Positions 8,416 to 16,404 of a DNA stretch of 40,071 nt are shown here, one piece after another. A model generated the notes under the pieces. That model was not told where the DNA came from. It saw only the letters and a list, made by a program, of their open reading frames with translations, and did no database searches. A program made the translations under genes and the position numbers. Source of the stretch: a virus; IMG/VR virus record IMGVR_UViG_3300017613_000395, positions 1 to 40,071 of that record; one strand, 5' to 3'. Position 1 is the stretch's first letter. The number at the start of each line of letters is the position of its first letter.

Positions 8416-8764
8416 GTCAGGGATAAGCGTATCTGGTGACAGGGTTCTTATAGACCCTGAAGTCATTGAAGAAAAGTCTGAAGGCGGAATCATTATCGCT
8501 GAGAGCATTCGTGAACAACATGGCATATCTAACGTCTTCGGGAAACTTGTTGGCGTAGGTAAGGACTGTTGGACGGATTATGACGCACCGTTTGCTCAAG
8601 TGGGTGACAGGGTTGTATTTGCCAAGTTTGGCGGCCTGTTCATCACTGGGGAAGACGGGGTTGACTACCGTATCTTTAATGACACAGACATCATAGCCAC
8701 CGTTTCGGATGGCGTTAAATATGCTGGACTTGAAGCAAGAAAGCCAGTTGGAGAGAAGGAATGA
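8408..8764 (+). CDS. GroES/Cpn10-like co-chaperonin
   Basis: 118 residues from the ATG at 8408, preceded by GAGGTGG about 9 bases upstream. The sequence follows the Cpn10 pattern: SGDRVLIDPEVIEEKSEGGI at ~9-28 matches the GDRVLV...E.KS.GGI start of GroES, including the GGIII of the mobile loop that docks on GroEL. GKLVGVGKD and VGDRVVFAKFGG match the core barrel, and DTDIIATV matches the C-terminal strand. Phage co-chaperonins replace GroES so that host GroEL can fold the capsid protein. The location just before scaffold and capsid genes fits that role. The C-terminus is about 15 residues longer than in E. coli GroES. Confidence 0.88.
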   Translation: MNESGISVSGDRVLIDPEVIEEKSEGGIIIAESIREQHGISNVFGKLVGVGKDCWTDYDAPFAQVGDRVVFAKFGGLFITGEDGVDYRIFNDTDIIATVSDGVKYAGLEARKPVGEKE

Positions 8765-9498
8765 GCGAAGTAAATCACGAAGAAGCAGCCCGTAAACAGG
8801 GTTGGGTTCCCCAAGATGAATGGAAGGGGGATTCAGAGAAGTGGACGGATGCTGAAACATTCGTAGAGCGTGGCGAGAAGATTGCCGGTATAGCTACCAA
8901 ACGCGCCAAAGACCTTGAATCTGAGGTTGAAGAACTGAAGGCAACGGTTGGCAAGCTTCAGACATCTAACGCTGAGTTCGGTGAGTTCCACCGACAGTCC
9001 ATAGCGAAAGCCGAGGACGAGCGCGATGCCGCAATCAATCAACTACAACAGCGGAGGGCAGAAGCCATCACTAACGGTGAAGGTGAAGAAGCAGTCCGGT
9101 TGGAACGTGAGATTGCAGACGCTCAGAAAGCCCCATCCAAACAACAGGAATGGGCTAAAACGTGGGCGGGTAACAACGCTTGGTATGGCAATGACCCTGT
9201 GTTGAGGGCGGTAGCTGATGCGAAAGCAGAACAGTTACGACAGTCCGGTTCAACACTAGGCGAAGGTCAGTTCCTTGAAGAAGTTACTCGTTTAACCAAA
9301 GAGGAAATGCCTCACAAATTTACTAACCCCAACCGTAGCACTGCTGTTACGGCGGGGGAGAGCGAGGGCGATGAGATAACCACCCCAAATGGTTCTTTCG
9401 ATTCTTTGCCTGCCGATGTTAAGGCTCAATGCGATCAATGGATTGCAGAGGGACTTATCAAAGACAGGAAATCATACATGAAAGACTATAACGGGTAA
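8761..9498 (+). CDS. scaffolding protein
   Basis: 245 residues, highly charged and mostly helical. The N-terminus has the scaffold signature ARKQGWVPQDEW then DAETFVERGEK (~10-40). A long coiled coil follows (~48-125, Leu/Glu/Gln heptads such as LESEVEELKATVGKLQ). The C-terminal part includes DPVLRAVADAKAEQLRQSG and ends in a short helical tail with basic residues (LIKDRKSYMKDYNG), where scaffolds usually bind capsid protein. It starts on an ATGA overlap with the co-chaperonin gene and sits upstream of the capsid genes. It would template prohead assembly and exit before packaging. Confidence 0.88.
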   Translation: MSEVNHEEAARKQGWVPQDEWKGDSEKWTDAETFVERGEKIAGIATKRAKDLESEVEELKATVGKLQTSNAEFGEFHRQSIAKAEDERDAAINQLQQRRAEAITNGEGEEAVRLEREIADAQKAPSKQQEWAKTWAGNNAWYGNDPVLRAVADAKAEQLRQSGSTLGEGQFLEEVTRLTKEEMPHKFTNPNRSTAVTAGESEGDEITTPNGSFDSLPADVKAQCDQWIAEGLIKDRKSYMKDYNG

Positions 9499-9510
9499 CA
9501 GGAGATAGTA

Positions 9511-9960
9511 ATGGGTAAATCCACCAAAGCAACAAAGCGGGAACGAGTTCCTTTCCACCAATCACGTACACGCCTCACGGCAGATGTGGTTAAAGAAGTA
9601 TCAAGCGGTCATGTCTTTCGTTGGTTCAACGACAAAGACGATAGGATTACGCGGGCTACTTCTGGAGGATGGGACTTTGTAACCGAAACTGAACTAGAGG
9701 GTAACGTTGGCGAGAAGACCGTAGCGGGCGGCAACAGTGACCTTTCAGATAGAGTTAGTAAAATTGTCGGTAAATCGGAAGCTGGACAGCCTTTAAGGGC
9801 TTACTTAATGAAGTTAAGTAACAAGTTTTGGAAAGAAGACCAGAAAGCAAAGAACGAAATCTATGACAAAGTAGATGACGCTATCCGAGGCGGACAATCT
9901 GGTGGAGCATCTGTTGCTAATCAATACGGCGATGTCAATATGACTAGCCGTAGGCACTAA
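9511..9960 (+). CDS. conserved head-region protein between scaffold and capsid
   Basis: 149 residues, basic N-terminus (MGKSTKATKRERVPFHQSR). The middle contains PLRAYLMKLSNKFWKEDQ, followed by a helical charged segment and the C-terminal VANQYGDVNMTSRRH. A protein with this A-Y-L-M-K-L...W..EDQ pattern and a Y-G-x-V ending commonly sits at this position in related phages. Its function is not established to my knowledge. AGGAGA lies 6 bases before the ATG. A minor capsid or scaffold-associated role is inference from position. Confidence 0.75.
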   Translation: MGKSTKATKRERVPFHQSRTRLTADVVKEVSSGHVFRWFNDKDDRITRATSGGWDFVTETELEGNVGEKTVAGGNSDLSDRVSKIVGKSEAGQPLRAYLMKLSNKFWKEDQKAKNEIYDKVDDAIRGGQSGGASVANQYGDVNMTSRRH

Positions 9961-9998
9961 CGCTCTCTTTATATTATTTATTTTTTGGAGTTTTTATT
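9961..9998. promoter_or_regulatory. AT-rich leader of the decoration/capsid genes
   Basis: A 38-base stretch of almost only A and T separates the head protein gene from the decoration gene, unlike the overlapping junctions around it. It holds GGAG (9987-9990) 8 bases before the ATG, so it should be an unstructured, efficient translation start for highly expressed virion genes. A TATATT-like segment at its left could be a -10 box, but no convincing -35 is seen. Confidence 0.4.
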
Positions 9999-10562
9999 AT
10001 GGCTTTTGGTTTTAAGCCCGTTCGTATGCGCGATGGTTCTGCATACACTGGCGCTGCCCAACGCTGTTATGCCTCCGCACCTGCTGCTGGTCTTTTTGTT
10101 GGCGATGTAGTCACCCTTTCGGGTACTGCTGAAGCAACAACCGGCATTTTAGGTGTGACGGCAGCAGCCGCTGGCGGTGTCTTTTATGGAGTTATTGTTG
10201 GAATAGACACTGACCGTACTAACCTTGACAAGAAGTACATGGCATCCGGCGATACCGGCTATGTCTTTGTTGCCACTGATACCAATGTTATCTATCAGGC
10301 GCATGAAGATGATGGTTCGCTTGTTATTGCTGATGTTGGCACTAACTGTGACATTACTCTTGGTGCTGGTGGTGATACTACCTTTGGTACGTCAAGTCAC
10401 GGAATCGACTCTACCGGCAATGGTACTGGTGCTGATGTGCAAGTATCTCTGCTTGGTAAAGCGCAGATTGAAGGCAATGACATCGGTGATGCAACACCAT
10501 TCACCATTTGGGAAGTTACACTTAACGAGAGCATTGCAGCACCTAATGCTGTAGGCATATAG
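9999..10562 (+). CDS. probable capsid decoration/head structural protein
   Basis: 187 residues, small-residue-rich and beta-strand-like (GDVVTLSGTAEATTGILGVT, FYGVIVGIDTDR). It begins MAFGFKPVRMRDGSAYTGA. A conserved-looking block, TGYVFVATDTNVIYQAHEDDG, resembles proteins encoded directly before the major capsid protein in many podophages. It probably binds the outside of the capsid shell. Its own AT-rich leader with a good ribosome binding site implies high expression. Decoration versus minor structural role cannot be decided from sequence. Confidence 0.7.
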   Translation: MAFGFKPVRMRDGSAYTGAAQRCYASAPAAGLFVGDVVTLSGTAEATTGILGVTAAAAGGVFYGVIVGIDTDRTNLDKKYMASGDTGYVFVATDTNVIYQAHEDDGSLVIADVGTNCDITLGAGGDTTFGTSSHGIDSTGNGTGADVQVSLLGKAQIEGNDIGDATPFTIWEVTLNESIAAPNAVGI

Positions 10563-10576
10563 GAGGATAATCAGAT

Positions 10577-11485
10577 ATGGCTATTATAAATACTGGTTCG
10601 CATCCTAAAGCCTTATGGCCCGGTGTGAAAGCATGGTTCGGACAGAAGTACGACGAGTATCCGGCGGAATACACGGATATCTTTGAAGTTCAATCCTCTT
10701 CTCAGAACTTTGAGGAAGACGTTGCTACTGCTGGTTTCGGGCTTGCGCAAGTTAAGTCTGAGGGTTCTGGCGTTTCATACGACAGTCACTCACAAGGCTA
10801 TGTAAGTCGTTACACTCACACCGCATATGGACTTGGTTTCATTTGCACCCGTGAGGAATTGGCTGATAATCTCTATGGTAAGGTTGCAATGTCGAGAGCA
10901 GGTTCACTTGCTTTCTCAATGCGTCAGACCCGTGAGAATGTTGGTGCTAACGTACTGAACCGCGCAGTTAGTGGCTCGTACCTTGGTGGTGACGGTAAGG
11001 CATTGCTTGCAACTGACCATCCTCTTGCATCTGGCGGCGATTTTGCTAACAAACTCGCTACAGCAGCCGACCTTTCAGAAGCGTCCCTTGAGGACACTGT
11101 AATTCTGATTGGTAACGCAGTTGACCAGAAAGGCTTGAAGATTAGTCTTCGTCCGAAACGCTTAATCATCCCGATTGACAGCCAGTTCGATGCTACACGC
11201 ATCTTGGAGTCTCAGCTTCGGGTTGATACAGCGAATAACGACATCAATGCTCTGAAGGCAATGGGGTCAATCCCCACTGTATCGGTGAATCATTACCTCA
11301 CTGATACCAATGCTTTCTATATCACCACAGATGCTCCTGAAGGTCTGAAGTGGTATGACCGCGAAGCTGTTGAGTTCACCAATGATGGTGACTTCGACAC
11401 TGACAACATCAAGCACAAGGGCTATATGCGCTTTTCTGCGGGGTGGAGTGACCCACGTGGTCTGTTCGGAAGTGAAGGCGCCTAA
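10577..11485 (+). CDS. major capsid protein
   Basis: 302 residues, preceded by AGGAGG (10561-10566). Features fit a Mu gpT-like/HK97-fold capsid protein: an early segment PGVKAWFGQKYDEYPAEYTDIF, a long central helix region (REELADNLYGKVAMSRAGSL then MRQTRENVGANVLNRA), the GDGKALLATDHPLASGG loop common in this family, SLRPKRLIIPIDSQFDATRI, and a C-terminal KGYMRFSAGWSDPRGLFGS. It forms the icosahedral shell. Scaffold, co-chaperonin and decoration genes lie upstream, and a strong terminator follows directly. Confidence 0.92.
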   Translation: MAIINTGSHPKALWPGVKAWFGQKYDEYPAEYTDIFEVQSSSQNFEEDVATAGFGLAQVKSEGSGVSYDSHSQGYVSRYTHTAYGLGFICTREELADNLYGKVAMSRAGSLAFSMRQTRENVGANVLNRAVSGSYLGGDGKALLATDHPLASGGDFANKLATAADLSEASLEDTVILIGNAVDQKGLKISLRPKRLIIPIDSQFDATRILESQLRVDTANNDINALKAMGSIPTVSVNHYLTDTNAFYITTDAPEGLKWYDREAVEFTNDGDFDTDNIKHKGYMRFSAGWSDPRGLFGSEGA

Positions 11486-11524
11486 GTTACTGATTCGTAA
11501 GGATTAATTGACTTATAAGCGACA

Positions 11525-11558
11525 AGGGGTTCCCCCTTCGGGGGGTTCCCCTCTTTTT
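11525..11558 (+). terminator. strong intrinsic terminator after the major capsid gene
   Basis: AGGGG TT CCCCC, a TTCG tetraloop, then GGGGG TT CCCT form a stem of about ten GC-rich pairs with one 2x2 internal mismatch (TT/TT). A run of five T follows at 11554-11558. The TTCG loop is exceptionally stable. Placement 40 bases after the capsid stop suggests it ends or attenuates the high-level head transcript before the tail genes. Confidence 0.88.
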
Positions 11559-11566
11559 AATATATT

Positions 11567-11609
11567 GTGTCCCTGATGGGGTAAGTCACGGTTTAAATCC
11601 GTGAGGCAC
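11567..11609 (+). other. structured leader with tRNA T-arm-like hairpin
   Basis: Two adjacent hairpins: CCC TGAT GGG (11571-11580) and TCACGG TTTAAAT CCGTGA (11586-11604, six perfect pairs, 7-nt loop). GTG (11567-11569) and CAC (11607-11609) can close the pair. The second hairpin resembles the T-arm of a tRNA, but the usual C at loop position 3 is T, and no D-arm, anticodon arm or 7-bp acceptor is present. It lies between the terminator and the Shine-Dalgarno site of the next gene. RNA processing signal, translational control element or tRNA relic are all possible. Confidence 0.4.
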
Positions 11610-11617
11610 GGAGAAAT

Positions 11618-12019
11618 ATGATGGGTGCTACAAATTTTCCTAATGGTGTTAAGACATATCCGTCTAGCGCCAATGAAGTTCATTATACCGCAAGTCATAC
11701 GGTAACAGCCGCGGAGTGCGAGGGGTCAACTCTTGTAATTAACGCCGATACTCAGGTTTTCCTCTTGCCAGTTTTGACAGGCGTAGTCGGCGGAATTGTT
11801 ACGCTAGTAAATGGCAGAGACGGTCAGTTGTTGACTGTTAGCCCAAACGCTGCTGATGGCATCGCCTTTGGCAACCAAGCTGTTGATGGCGTATCTATTG
11901 TTAATACTGCTGCTACGGCGAAGAAGGGTGATTACGTCACCTTGATTTCTGTAGGCGCTGCTGCTGCAACGCATTGGACTGTTGCTGCCATTGGTGGCGT
12001 GTGGGCTGACTTTGTTTAA
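11618..12019 (+). CDS. small beta-rich head/virion protein
   Basis: 133 residues beginning with tandem ATG codons, with CACGGAG about 5 bases upstream. The sequence is rich in V, T, A and G with alternating strands (TVTAAECEGSTLVINADTQ, GGIVTLVNGRDGQLLTV, DYVTLISVGAAAATHWTV), typical of a small jelly-roll or beta-sandwich virion protein. It follows the capsid terminator and precedes the head-to-tail adaptor. Function not recognised; a head decoration or fibre role is inferred from composition and position. Confidence 0.7.
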   Translation: MMGATNFPNGVKTYPSSANEVHYTASHTVTAAECEGSTLVINADTQVFLLPVLTGVVGGIVTLVNGRDGQLLTVSPNAADGIAFGNQAVDGVSIVNTAATAKKGDYVTLISVGAAAATHWTVAAIGGVWADFV

Positions 12020-12032
12020 AGGGGCTTAATCT

Positions 12033-12980
12033 ATGGCTCGTTCAGGGTCTAAAAATTTCTCATACACCCGTAATGACATCATCAACGCCGCCCTTCGCAA
12101 GACGGGCGAGTATGACCCCGGTGAAACTCCCGGTGCTGATGAGGTTGCTGACGCTGCCTTCGCCTTAAACGCTGTCCAGCAGGACTTTGCGATGGAAGGT
12201 GGAAACATATGGTTGCGTGAGGAGTTGACCCTGTTCGTCCAGAAGGGTCAATTAAAGTACGATGTTGGCTCAACCGGCGACCACGTTACCTCCTCTTATG
12301 TGGAGACAACGCTCTCTGCTGATGAGGCTTCCGGTCAGACAGAAATCTCTGTTACCGCAGAGACAGGCATGACTGTGGGCGATTACATCGGCATCAAGCT
12401 TGATGACGGGTCTATACACTGGTCAACCATTGACAGTCTTGGTGTTTTAACGATAGATGATGCAACGGATGGGGCGGCTTCTAGTGGGAATAAAGTCTAC
12501 ACTTACACGACTAAAGCTTATCGACCCCACTCCGTCCTCAGTGACTCAATATCTCGGAGAGACACTTCGATTATTGATACAACGGTTACGCTTATCGGTG
12601 AGGAAGAATACCGGAACCTTTCTCAGAAGGCTCAAGAGGGCGCTACCACACAGGCTTTCTATAAAGCCACGCTCGACGATGGAAGTATGTACCTATGGCC
12701 TACTGGTGATGGCACTACTGATAAGATTGTCTTTATTGCTCATTATTATCCCGATGATTTTGACGTTGCTTCCGATAACCCTGATTTTCCGGTGGAGTGG
12801 GCTAACGCTCTCATCTGGGGATTAGCGGCTGAACTCGGTGCTGAATATGGAATCTCTCAAAGACGGCAGATTTACTTGGAGAAGAAGGCTGAGAAGAAAC
12901 TACAAGCCGCTCTCGACTTCGATGTTGAGAACGCTCCTGTTCAATTTGCAGCAGACAGACACAATGAGGGTTATCTGTGA
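12033..12980 (+). CDS. head-to-tail adaptor, P22 gp4-like
   Basis: 315 residues. The N-terminus TRNDIINAALRKTGEYDPGE followed by ALNAVQQDFAMEG matches the helical start of P22 gp4-type adaptors (ALRKLGV..., then a conserved region with Trp). A beta-rich insertion (~85-160, TEISVTAETGMTVGDYIGIK) and a C-terminal helical part (PVEWANALIWGLAAELGAEY, then YLEKKAEKKLQAALDFD) follow. It is longer than P22 gp4 because of the beta insertion, which other podophage adaptors also have. It would dock under the portal and recruit the next protein. AAAGGGG precedes the ATG. Confidence 0.8.
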   Translation: MARSGSKNFSYTRNDIINAALRKTGEYDPGETPGADEVADAAFALNAVQQDFAMEGGNIWLREELTLFVQKGQLKYDVGSTGDHVTSSYVETTLSADEASGQTEISVTAETGMTVGDYIGIKLDDGSIHWSTIDSLGVLTIDDATDGAASSGNKVYTYTTKAYRPHSVLSDSISRRDTSIIDTTVTLIGEEEYRNLSQKAQEGATTQAFYKATLDDGSMYLWPTGDGTTDKIVFIAHYYPDDFDVASDNPDFPVEWANALIWGLAAELGAEYGISQRRQIYLEKKAEKKLQAALDFDVENAPVQFAADRHNEGYL

Positions 12981-14383
12981 GGTTTGACCTATCGGGTGGT
13001 GCTTACACAGGGCGGTCTACTTCTGCATCGTCTGAAGAAATGGTCAACCTCTTTCAAGAGAGGGCGCAAGACCCCAAGCAAGGTTCAACCCTTGTAGGGA
13101 TACATGGTTCCACCGTGTTCTCCGCTCCAAGAGCGGGTGAGGTTCGGGGTATGAGGACTGTAGGGGGTTTATTGTACGCCGTAGTTGGCCCCTCCTTGTA
13201 CCAAATTAACGCCGCAGGTACAGCCTCTTGGTTGGCTGATATAGGCTCGGCTTCTGGTCGGGTGAGTATCACTGATAACGGTGTTGTGAATGGTCAGCAG
13301 ATAATCATTGCTGATGGCAAGAAGTTAAAGATATGGGACTTATCCACATCTACCCTAACGACATCCACATCTGAGGATGCAGAGGTTGTTGACTTTATAG
13401 ACGGGTACATTGTCTACCCCCATAAGGACTCTGGGCAGTTCTACTACTCAGAGATATACGATGCCTCAGACTTACCAGCGTTAAACTTCTCCACGGCTGA
13501 AGGTGCGCCTGACAACCTCGTTTCGTTGGTTGTTGACAGACGAGAGGTATGGCTGTTTGGTGAACGGACTACTGAGGTCTGGTACAACCAAGGCAATGTA
13601 GACAACATCTTCGGAAGATTCCAAGGTGGCTTCACCCAAATGGGCTGCGCTGCTCCTCACTCAGTTGCTCGGCTTGATAATGCCGTAGCGTGGTTGGGCA
13701 GGAATGAATTGGGGGATGCGGTTCCTGTAATCTCAAGGGACTATAACGCTGAGTATTTAACTGCTAAACACCCTCAAGTGGCTTACCAAATAGCCCAATA
13801 CAAGACGGTTGAAGATGCCTTCGCCTATAGCTACAGGTTTGAGGGGCATGAGTTCTATGTCTTGACGTTTCCAACTGAGAATGTGACTTGGTGCTTCGAC
13901 GCTTCAGAAGGTGAGTGGCATCAACGTGCGCACATCATCAGTGATGCGTTCCCAAATCGGGAGCGGTACAACTGCCACGCCCATGCCTTCGGTAAGCACT
14001 TTGTTGGTGATTACGAGAATGGGAACATATATGAAATCTCCTCAGACGTTTACACGATTGACGGCACTATTATCCCAAACATCCGTACAACGCACGGGAT
14101 GAAGGATAAGGATGAAGACCGTGTTCATGTGCGCTCTGTTCAGTTAGAAGGAGAGGAAGGGGTTGGTGGTGATGTTGCCCTAACCTACTCAAAGAATGGT
14201 GGACACACCTACTCTAATGAGCGGGTTAAATCCTTTGGAGAAACTGGTAAATACGCCACACGGTTAATCTGGCGCAAGTTCTCATCCTCTAGGGATTGGA
14301 TATTGAGGTTTACTAGAAAGCATGACGGGAAGACGGTTTACACAGGATTGATAGCGAAAGAGCATGGCGAACGAATTTCTTGA
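12977..14383 (+). CDS. packaged-DNA stabilisation/tail hub protein, P22 gp10-like
   Basis: 468 residues with a GTG start on a GTGA overlap. The N-terminal pattern, GGAYTGRSTSASSEEMVNLF then GIHGSTVFSAP and VRGMRTVGGLLYAVVGPSLY, matches the Phage_stabilise (P22 gp10) family, which folds as a beta-propeller and closes the portal channel. Later blade-like segments (IADGKKLKIWDLSTS, VVDRREVWLFGERTTEVWY) fit the propeller. The 3' end overlaps the next gene by 20 bases. Together with the gp4-like gene this identifies a P22-type short tail. Confidence 0.85.
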   Translation: MRFDLSGGAYTGRSTSASSEEMVNLFQERAQDPKQGSTLVGIHGSTVFSAPRAGEVRGMRTVGGLLYAVVGPSLYQINAAGTASWLADIGSASGRVSITDNGVVNGQQIIIADGKKLKIWDLSTSTLTTSTSEDAEVVDFIDGYIVYPHKDSGQFYYSEIYDASDLPALNFSTAEGAPDNLVSLVVDRREVWLFGERTTEVWYNQGNVDNIFGRFQGGFTQMGCAAPHSVARLDNAVAWLGRNELGDAVPVISRDYNAEYLTAKHPQVAYQIAQYKTVEDAFAYSYRFEGHEFYVLTFPTENVTWCFDASEGEWHQRAHIISDAFPNRERYNCHAHAFGKHFVGDYENGNIYEISSDVYTIDGTIIPNIRTTHGMKDKDEDRVHVRSVQLEGEEGVGGDVALTYSKNGGHTYSNERVKSFGETGKYATRLIWRKFSSSRDWILRFTRKHDGKTVYTGLIAKEHGERIS

Positions 14384-14630
14384 CAATCCGATAATCCAAC
14401 GCTCCCCAAAGAGCCAGAAGGAATGGATTGACTTCATCTTCGCTTTAAGCGGCTTTATAGCCACTAAGGGCGAGGTCAACCAAACAGAATTTTCTGAGAT
14501 TATCCCTATCCCGTCAGACGCTAGGGTTGATGAATTGCAACTAGATAATCTTCATGTGGCGCAAGCCGCGAAGATTAGTGAACTAGAAAAACATATTGAC
14601 GAACTGGAAAAACAGGTCATAGGACTATAA
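14364..14630 (+). CDS. small tail-region protein with C-terminal coiled coil
   Basis: 88 residues. The ATG lies 20 bases inside the gp10-like gene. The N-terminal half is aromatic (SQKEWIDFIFALSGFIATKG). Residues ~50-88 have heptad repeats (LDNLHVAQAAKISELEKHI), predicting a coiled coil and probably a trimer. The position after the tail hub suggests a needle-like or accessory tail protein, as P22 gp26 follows gp10, but it is far shorter than gp26 and no needle signature is seen. Function uncertain. Confidence 0.65.
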   Translation: MANEFLDNPIIQRSPKSQKEWIDFIFALSGFIATKGEVNQTEFSEIIPIPSDARVDELQLDNLHVAQAAKISELEKHIDELEKQVIGL

Positions 14631-14968
14631 TGGCAACAACGCTAAAACAGATTATTGCGCCAGCGAATTTAACCGCCAGTGTCGCAACTTACTATACTGT
14701 CCCAACAAACGTGGTGACGGTGATTCGGGCGCTAACGATTGCGAACAGTTCTACTAACGCAAGGACGGTTGACATCCATATTGTCTCAAGCGGGGATAGC
14801 GCAGATACATCAAACATTGTGATTAACGATATCGCGGTAGCCTCTGAGGAGACTAAATCAATATCAGACTTGGTGAACCATGTCCTTGACGAAGGGGATA
14901 CGGTTCAGGTTTCGCAGGACGCAGGAACTGATCTTGTAATTGTCGCCTCTGGCGCGGAGGTATCGTAA
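14630..14968 (+). CDS. small beta-sandwich virion protein
   Basis: 112 residues on a TAATG overlap. Strand-rich composition: ASVATYYTVPTNVVTVIRAL, NARTVDIHIVSSGD, VASEETKSISDLVNHVLDEG, then DTVQVSQDAG and LVIVASGAEVS. Proteins with this pattern of strands and a hydrophilic turn before a SxSDLVNHVL-type segment occur next to tail hub genes in other phages, usually as structural proteins of unknown role. No catalytic motif is seen. Confidence 0.7.
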   Translation: MATTLKQIIAPANLTASVATYYTVPTNVVTVIRALTIANSSTNARTVDIHIVSSGDSADTSNIVINDIAVASEETKSISDLVNHVLDEGDTVQVSQDAGTDLVIVASGAEVS

Positions 14969-16404
14969 TGGGTTTTAATATAGGCAACGCGATTAGCGGG
15001 GCACAAGCTGGCGGGTCAATGGGCGGGCCTTATGCCGCTATAGCTGGCGCTGTGATTGGCGGCTTTGCGGGCGGTGGTGGCGATGAGCAAAAAGCCGTTG
15101 ATGCTCAAGGCCAAGGTTTAGACCAAGGGATAGCCTTTGAGAGAGAGTCTAGGGACATATCTCTAGGGCTTAACAGGCCATTCCAACAAACTTCTTACAA
15201 CGCCTTAAACGCGATGAACTCAATGGTGGGACTGCCTAATGTTGGTGGTCGCGTTGATGCTCAAGGTAAGCCCATAATCGAAAGGGCGAACATACAGAGC
15301 AAAAGAGATGCTATTAAATGGGCGGAAAGCGAGGGGTATTCAACAGAGTGGACAAACTCTAGCGAGAGCGACGCGCACTACATGGGGTCATACCTATGGG
15401 ATAGGATGAATGGCAGGGTTGAGAAGCCTACCGCATCAGGTGGGGGTGACGCTACCAATCGTGACTTTAGGGCCAGCGGGCTTGGCGGGCTTGGCGGACT
15501 TACGGGCGGCGGCGGTAGGGCAGGCGGCCTTAAGGGCGTTATTGGCGGTTTTCAGCGACATCTTGCGGCGAAAGAAGACAAGCCCAAGACCTACGGCGGT
15601 ATGGGTAACGAGTACCGCGAGAAGTATGCCCCCACAGAGAAGGAAGACCTCGCTGCTGCACAAGGGGAGGAGTACAATTGGAAGACAGACCCCGGCTACG
15701 CCTTTAGACTCGCTGAGGGCAATAAAGCTCTAGCAGGTAGACAAGCAGCCGGTGGCTCGTATCTCTCAGGGGGCGCGATTAAAGAAGCCCAACGATACAA
15801 CCAAGAGTTCGCCTCTGCTGAGTTTGGAAACATCTACAACCGACTCGGTGTATTGGCAGGATATGGCCCTCAAGCGGCTGCTACAAGCTCTGCTGCTGCT
15901 CTACAGGCAGGAACTAACATGGGTCAAGCAGCGGCTGCTAAAGGCTATAACAGAGCCTCTGGGTACGCTAACAGAGCCAACCAAAAAGATCAAATGGTTG
16001 GAACCGTGATAGAAAATGCCCCCGCAATTTGGGATTGGGCATCAGGACTGTTTGGCGGTGGCGGCGGTGGCGGCGGTTATGGAGCCGGGGGGTCTGTCGG
16101 AATCGGTGGCATAGGAGGCGGCGGCAGCACTGGTGGCGTTGGGAGCATTGGTGGTGGCGGAAGCCAGTTTAGCGACATTCGCTTAAAGACTGACATCAAG
16201 TCTATTGGCACAAGCCCATCTGGAATCCCGATGTACCAATTCAAGTATGTATGGGGTGATGAAGTGTATCAAGGCGCTATGGCGCAAGACCTTCTTGAGA
16301 CTCACCCACACGCTGTTGTTATGAAACCTAACGGATATTACGGGGTTAATTACGATGAGATTGACGTTGACTTCTCATTAGCAGGGAATGCTCATGCCAT
16401 ATAA
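14968..16404 (+). CDS. ejection (pilot) protein with S74-like C-terminal domain
   Basis: 478 residues. The N-terminus is glycine-rich and membrane-active in type (GGPYAAIAGAVIGGFAGGGG). The middle, DPGYAFRLAEGNKALAGRQ then GSYLSGGAIKEAQRYNQEFA, is the conserved core of podophage DNA-transfer proteins. A glycine-repeat linker (~365-400) leads to SDIRLKTDIKSIG, QFKYVWGDEVYQGAMAQDLL and YYGVNYDEIDVDF. These match the start and core of intramolecular chaperone (Peptidase_S74) domains, whose Ser-Asp dyad self-cleaves just before the Ser. The domain here is short (~80 residues), so cleavage activity is uncertain. It overlaps the next gene. Confidence 0.8.
   Translation: MGFNIGNAISGAQAGGSMGGPYAAIAGAVIGGFAGGGGDEQKAVDAQGQGLDQGIAFERESRDISLGLNRPFQQTSYNALNAMNSMVGLPNVGGRVDAQGKPIIERANIQSKRDAIKWAESEGYSTEWTNSSESDAHYMGSYLWDRMNGRVEKPTASGGGDATNRDFRASGLGGLGGLTGGGGRAGGLKGVIGGFQRHLAAKEDKPKTYGGMGNEYREKYAPTEKEDLAAAQGEEYNWKTDPGYAFRLAEGNKALAGRQAAGGSYLSGGAIKEAQRYNQEFASAEFGNIYNRLGVLAGYGPQAAATSSAAALQAGTNMGQAAAAKGYNRASGYANRANQKDQMVGTVIENAPAIWDWASGLFGGGGGGGGYGAGGSVGIGGIGGGGSTGGVGSIGGGGSQFSDIRLKTDIKSIGTSPSGIPMYQFKYVWGDEVYQGAMAQDLLETHPHAVVMKPNGYYGVNYDEIDVDFSLAGNAHAI

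Noticed and set aside
11567-11609. A tRNA gene suggested by the T-arm-like hairpin
   Set aside because: No anticodon arm, D-arm or seven-pair acceptor can be drawn, and the loop lacks the conserved C. Reported only as a structured element.
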